NCBI GenBank assembly: GCA_031553035.1
Contig: JAVBLY010000007.1
Location: forward strand, 1 to 51,499
Direction of reading: 5' to 3'
From: JAVBLY01 sp031553035
GTDB taxonomy: Bacteria; Bacillota; Clostridia; Peptostreptococcales; Anaerovoracaceae
Length of the DNA stretch: 51,499 nucleotides
In this document: piece by piece, positions 48,034-51,499 of the stretch
How the letters are laid out: every line of letters starts with the position of its first letter
Position numbering within the stretch: the first letter of the stretch is position 1
Translations under genes and position numbers: made by a program
The notes under the pieces: model-generated
What the model saw: the letters and a program-made list of their open reading frames with translations, nothing else
Told to the model about the DNA's origin: nothing
Database searches by the model: none

Positions 48034-48729
48034 ATGAGCATTTTTGCAATAGGTGACCTGCACCTGTCGTTTGCCTCTGATAAACCGATGGATATCTATG
48101 GCCCTGACTGGACCGATCACCCCGGCAGAGTACAAACTGAATGGGAGAATCTTGTCCATGATGATGATGACACCGTGATTGTCGTTGGCGACATCTCATG
48201 GGCTTTGAGGCTGCCGGAAGCTATGCCTGATCTAGACTGGATCCACGAACTACCGGGAAAAAAAGTCTTTATCCGGGGAAACCATGATCTCTGGTGGGGT
48301 CCAATAGGCAGGCTGAATGCCCTTTACGATGATGTATATTTCCTTCAGAATACCCATTATGAGGCTGAGGGGCTTGCAATATGCGGTTCCCGTGGTTGGA
48401 CAGATCCCAGCGACCCTGATTTTTCTGAAAGCGATGACAAGATATATAAAAGAGAACTTTTACGGATGGAGATGTCCTTAAAATCAGCTGTGGATGCAGG
48501 GATCAAAGATATCATAGTCGCTATACACTATCCACCCGCCGGTTCAGACAAAAGGACTTCTGAGTTCACTAAGCTTTTTGAAAAATACGAAGTGAACAGG
48601 GTTGTTTACGGACACCTCCATGGTGAGGAATCTTATAAAAAAGGTATAACCGGTCAACTTAATGGTATTGAATATGATTTGGTATCGCTGGATAAACTTA
48701 AATGCAAACCGATGAAGGTTTGGGGCTGA
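48034..48729 (+). CDS. Calcineurin-type metallophosphoesterase
   Basis: A 231-residue phosphoesterase with the metal ligands in order: AIGDLHLSF, VVGDISWAL, IRGNHDLWW, VAIHYPPAG and VYGHLHGEE. It is a cytoplasmic enzyme of unknown substrate, of a type often found next to deoB or rmuC in Clostridia. The start lies one base after the rmuC stop. Confidence 0.9.
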   Translation: MSIFAIGDLHLSFASDKPMDIYGPDWTDHPGRVQTEWENLVHDDDDTVIVVGDISWALRLPEAMPDLDWIHELPGKKVFIRGNHDLWWGPIGRLNALYDDVYFLQNTHYEAEGLAICGSRGWTDPSDPDFSESDDKIYKRELLRMEMSLKSAVDAGIKDIIVAIHYPPAGSDKRTSEFTKLFEKYEVNRVVYGHLHGEESYKKGITGQLNGIEYDLVSLDKLKCKPMKVWG

Positions 48730-48730
48730 T

Positions 48731-49912
48731 ATGAAAAAAAGAGTAGTGCTGGTTGTTTTGGACAGCCTTGGGATAGGTGCACTTCCGGATGCAAACGCAT
48801 TTGGAGACGCAGGATCTAATACATTGAGAAGCATAGTTAAGGCTATGCCGGGGTTTGAGATCCCAAATCTCAGGAACTTGGGTATCGGAAATATCGAAGG
48901 GCTGACGGACCTAGGCATAGGTGTACAGTCGCCAATAGGTGCATACGGCAGAATGTCAGAAGCTTCAGTAGGTAAAGATACGATTACCGGTCATTGGGAA
49001 ATTGCGGGTTTACTTACTAACACACCATTTAAAACCTACGATAAATTCCCCGAAAATTTTATGAGGAAATTCGAGAAAGCTATAGGTGTGGGAACACTGG
49101 GAAATTATGCTGCTTCCGGAACCGAAATAATTGAAGATTTAGGACCGGAACACGAACATACCGGAAAACCTATCATTTATACTTCAGCCGACAGCGTTTT
49201 TCAGATTGCTGCAAACACGGCGGTCATCCCCCTTGACAGGCTCTATGAGATTTGCGGGACAGCCAGAAAGATGCTTGTTGGAGATGTGGCTGTCGGACGA
49301 GTTATTGCAAGGCCTTATGTTATTGAAAACGGAAAACGGGTCAGAACTTCGGATCGCAAGGATTATGCTGTTGCGCCGCCTGCAAAGACGCTTCTAGACA
49401 ATATTAAGGATGCAGGTCAGGATGTCATTGCAATCGGCAAGATAAGTGATATATTTGCAGGTGAGGGAATTACGAAAAGCATACATACCGAAAGTAACAG
49501 TGACGGAGTCGATCAGACAATCAAAGCGATCGCCGGCAATAGTGTTGGTCTCATTTTTACTAATCTGGTTGACTTTGATTCCAAATACGGACACCGCCGT
49601 GATGCAGCCGGATATGGCCATGCTATAGAAAACTTTGATAAACGGTTGCCTGAAATAGAGGATAGCCTGGGGAATGATGATATACTTGTTTTATGTGCAG
49701 ATCACGGTAATGACCCTGCTCATGAAGGCTGGGATCATACGAGAGAGTATGTCCCGCTCATGATTTGCGGGAAGAAAATTCGTAAAAATGTTGGTCTCGG
49801 CACCAGAGACAGTTTCGCCGATCTGGGGGTAACTATTGCAGATTATTTGGAAGTTAAGAAAACCGACCTTGGAAAGAGTTTTCTTGATAAGATATTCGCT
49901 CGAGAGGAGTAA
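48731..49912 (+). CDS. deoB: Phosphopentomutase
   Basis: A 393-residue Mn2+ enzyme of the alkaline phosphatase superfamily that interconverts deoxyribose 1- and 5-phosphate. Metal and active-site motifs are VLDSLGIGALPDANAFGD, GKDTITGHWEIAG (the phosphorylated Thr) and CADHGNDPAHEGWDHTREY. Works with the deoA-type phosphorylase 230 bases downstream. Starts one base after the phosphoesterase stop. Confidence 0.96.
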   Translation: MKKRVVLVVLDSLGIGALPDANAFGDAGSNTLRSIVKAMPGFEIPNLRNLGIGNIEGLTDLGIGVQSPIGAYGRMSEASVGKDTITGHWEIAGLLTNTPFKTYDKFPENFMRKFEKAIGVGTLGNYAASGTEIIEDLGPEHEHTGKPIIYTSADSVFQIAANTAVIPLDRLYEICGTARKMLVGDVAVGRVIARPYVIENGKRVRTSDRKDYAVAPPAKTLLDNIKDAGQDVIAIGKISDIFAGEGITKSIHTESNSDGVDQTIKAIAGNSVGLIFTNLVDFDSKYGHRRDAAGYGHAIENFDKRLPEIEDSLGNDDILVLCADHGNDPAHEGWDHTREYVPLMICGKKIRKNVGLGTRDSFADLGVTIADYLEVKKTDLGKSFLDKIFAREE

Positions 49913-49915
49913 AAC

Positions 49916-50071
49916 ATGCCTATAATAATTTTATTAGTACTTGCTATCGTTATCGGATCGTATCTGTATTTTAGATCCAAAAACAAATTCACCCGCGGTG
50001 GAGATATAAACCAGCAAGGCGAGGAAATGGATCGAAACCAGGATGGTTTTGACGACCCAAAGGATGAATAA
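49916..50071 (+). CDS. 51-residue small membrane protein
   Basis: A short frame with one N-terminal membrane helix (MPIIILLVLAIVIGSYLYF), a basic patch (RSKNKFTR) and an acidic polar tail ending DDPKDE. AGAGGAG lies six bases before the ATG, and the gene begins three bases after the deoB stop. The design resembles the protein encoded at 45251. Function unknown. Confidence 0.65.
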   Translation: MPIIILLVLAIVIGSYLYFRSKNKFTRGGDINQQGEEMDRNQDGFDDPKDE

Positions 50072-50100
50072 TTAATTCTGTACGATAGAATTAAAGCGAT

Positions 50101-50122
50101 ATATTCCGTTATGACGGAATAT
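50101..50122. promoter_or_regulatory. 9-bp perfect inverted repeat before the nucleoside phosphorylase gene
   Basis: ATATTCCGT (50101-50109), four-base loop TATG, ACGGAATAT (50114-50122). It lies 20 bases before the ATG chosen for deoA. It could be an operator for a DeoR- or CytR-like regulator, or an RNA hairpin occluding the ribosome site. Confidence 0.5.
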
Positions 50123-50141
50123 GATTTTAGCGGTGATAGAT

Positions 50142-51446
50142 ATGAACATGTATGATTTGATCCTAAAAAAAAGAGAAGGCGGTCGGCTCAGAAAAGATGA
50201 GATCGACTTTTTCATAAATGGCTATACAGACGAAGGGATTCCTGATTATCAGGTATCTGCACTTCTGATGACCTTCTTTTTCAATGAACTGGATCATGAT
50301 GAGATTTTCTATTTGACAGATGCCATGAAGAATTCCGGCGATATCATTGATCTAAGTGCAATCAATGGTATAAAGGTCGACAAGCATAGTACCGGCGGAG
50401 TGGGGGATAAGACGACACTTATAGTCGCTCCACTTGCTGCTGCCTGCGGTGTTCCTATTGCCAAGATGTCAGGCCGGGGTCTTGGGTTCACCGGCGGAAC
50501 AGTGGATAAAATGGAATCCATTCCGGGGATGAAAACAAGTCTGACCGAATCGGAATTTAAAAAACAGGTTAATGATATTGGTATTTCTGTTATTGGACAA
50601 ACCGGAAGCATAGCACCTGCAGACAAGAAGATATATGCATTGAGGGATGTCACTGCAACAGTTGATAACCTCGGCCTCATAGCGTCAAGCGTAATGAGCA
50701 AGAAGCTGGCCGCAGGATCGGATGCAATAATACTCGATGTTAAATGCGGAAACGGTGCATTCATGGAAACAGAAGATGCTGCTGTCGACCTTGGCAGGAT
50801 AATGGTGGAAATAGGCAGGAAAGCGGGCAAGAAAACTATTGCCGTCATAACAGATATGAATCAGCCTCTTGGAAAAGGTATCGGAAACAGTATTGAGGTT
50901 ATGGAGGCAATCGAGGCACTCAAAGGTGAAGGACCGGAAGACATAACAAATTTGTCCATAGAGCTGGGGACGCAGATGGTAATGGCAGGCGAGATCGAAA
51001 AGGAACATGACAAAGCTAAAGGCAAAGTTCTTTGCGCTTTGGAATCGGGAGCTGCTCTTGATAAGTTTAAGGAGTTTGTAAAAGCACAGGGTGGAGATAC
51101 CGGTGTGGTAGAAGATTTCAGCTTATTTGGACTTCCTGCACACGATGCAGAGATTAAGGCCGAAACAGCCGGATATATCTCAGAGATCAAAGCCGGTGTT
51201 ATAGGCATGGCATCACAGAGATCCGGGGCAGGAAGGGCGACCAAGGATGACGTTATCGATCTTAATGCAGGAATAATCCTCAATAAAAAGGTCGGTGACA
51301 AAGTTGATGCCGGTCAGCTCCTCGCAACTATTTACGCTGGTGACAAACGAAAGCTGTACGAATCCGCCGAATTGGCAAAGACTGCTTTCAATATTAAAAA
51401 AGACCCTCCGATCAAAAAAGATCTGATCATTAAGATCATCGAATGA
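50142..51446 (+). CDS. pdp: Pyrimidine-nucleoside phosphorylase
   Basis: A 434-residue enzyme splitting thymidine or uridine with phosphate. KVDKHSTGGVGDKTTLIVAP, SGRGLGFTGGTVDKMESI and DVKCGNGAFMETEDAA mark the family; the C-terminal biotinyl-like domain is present (GAGRATKDDVIDLNAGI). The start is taken as the ATG at 50142 (MNMYDLILKK), where GGTGAT lies upstream; earlier in-frame ATG and GTG codons at 50121 and 50133 have no site and lie in or after the inverted repeat. Acts with deoB. Confidence 0.94.
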   Translation: MNMYDLILKKREGGRLRKDEIDFFINGYTDEGIPDYQVSALLMTFFFNELDHDEIFYLTDAMKNSGDIIDLSAINGIKVDKHSTGGVGDKTTLIVAPLAAACGVPIAKMSGRGLGFTGGTVDKMESIPGMKTSLTESEFKKQVNDIGISVIGQTGSIAPADKKIYALRDVTATVDNLGLIASSVMSKKLAAGSDAIILDVKCGNGAFMETEDAAVDLGRIMVEIGRKAGKKTIAVITDMNQPLGKGIGNSIEVMEAIEALKGEGPEDITNLSIELGTQMVMAGEIEKEHDKAKGKVLCALESGAALDKFKEFVKAQGGDTGVVEDFSLFGLPAHDAEIKAETAGYISEIKAGVIGMASQRSGAGRATKDDVIDLNAGIILNKKVGDKVDAGQLLATIYAGDKRKLYESAELAKTAFNIKKDPPIKKDLIIKIIE

Positions 51447-51449
51447 TAA

Positions 51450-51499
51450 GGAACTGTCTCAAAATGACGCTTAGTAAAAGTGCAACTTTTGGAGGCGTT
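51450..51499 (+). repeat. Second, inverted copy of the MITE-like element (cut by the window end)
   Basis: From 51454 onward 46 bases match perfectly the reverse complement of the right end of the element at 17160-17462. It starts eight bases after the pdp stop codon. The terminal bases differ (GGAACTG here, GGGGCTG there). Confidence 0.8.

Overview
The window looks like a chromosome segment of a low-GC, Gram-positive, anaerobic Clostridia-type bacterium. Support comes from the conserved Firmicutes block murB-PHP-rapZ-yvcK-whiA, strong AGGAGG ribosome binding sites before most genes, a Firmicutes-type ArgR box, VanZ, NhaC and SNF membrane proteins, and an oxaloacetate-decarboxylase-type carboxyltransferase. 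The genus cannot be fixed from the sequence alone.

Layout. (1) 1-3900: a 5S rRNA (end of an rRNA operon), two tandem VanZ-family genes, a sodium-dependent SNF transporter and a PstS-like lipoprotein. (2) 3909-16958: tRNA-Glu(CTC) with a 13-kb integrated element in its 3' end. A perfect 48-bp duplication of the tRNA end marks both borders (3936-3983 and 16911-16958). Leftward genes: integrase, small DNA-binding proteins including an excisionase-like one, two unknowns and a cI-like repressor. Rightward genes: a Cro-like protein, a second small HTH protein, a replication protein with a DnaB-like helicase, unknown small proteins, an HNH nuclease between two paralogous coiled-coil genes, a scaffold-like coiled coil, a complete tail tape-measure protein with one small partner, and a toxin-antitoxin-like pair. 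No terminase, portal, capsid, baseplate or lysis gene is visible, yet the genes are intact and tightly packed. This resembles a helper-dependent phage satellite more than a decayed prophage and is the best candidate for something new here. (3) 16959-17508: gene-free junk-yard downstream of the tRNA, with a terminator, a structured segment, a third partial tRNA end and a 303-bp MITE-like element. A second copy of that element begins at the very end of the window. (4) 17509-30000: NhaC antiporter, TVP38 protein, TetR regulator with a divergent SDR (apparent ATT start), a chemoreceptor with almost no sensor domain, metalloprotease, thioesterase, carboxyltransferase, MgtC, a Fic-fold protein lacking catalytic residues, and the argGH operon. 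(5) 30124-41709: murB-PHP-rapZ-yvcK-whiA, then aroE, a DUF975 protein, an acidic protein, murI, pepF, nadK and an rluA-type gene. (6) 41785-51446: one long rightward run of ilvC-ilvB, a NYN-OST-HTH protein, macrodomain, coaB, rmuC, phosphoesterase, deoB and deoA.

How the genes work together: the chromosomal part is mostly housekeeping (arginine and branched-chain amino-acid synthesis, cell-wall precursors and their regulators, NAD and CoA synthesis, deoxynucleoside catabolism). Several convergent pairs are packed so closely that the terminator of one gene lies inside the coding region of the other. In the element, two opposing promoters with overlapping -10 boxes between repressor and Cro-like gene give a compact decision switch between maintenance (leftward) and replication plus tail/morphogenesis functions (rightward).
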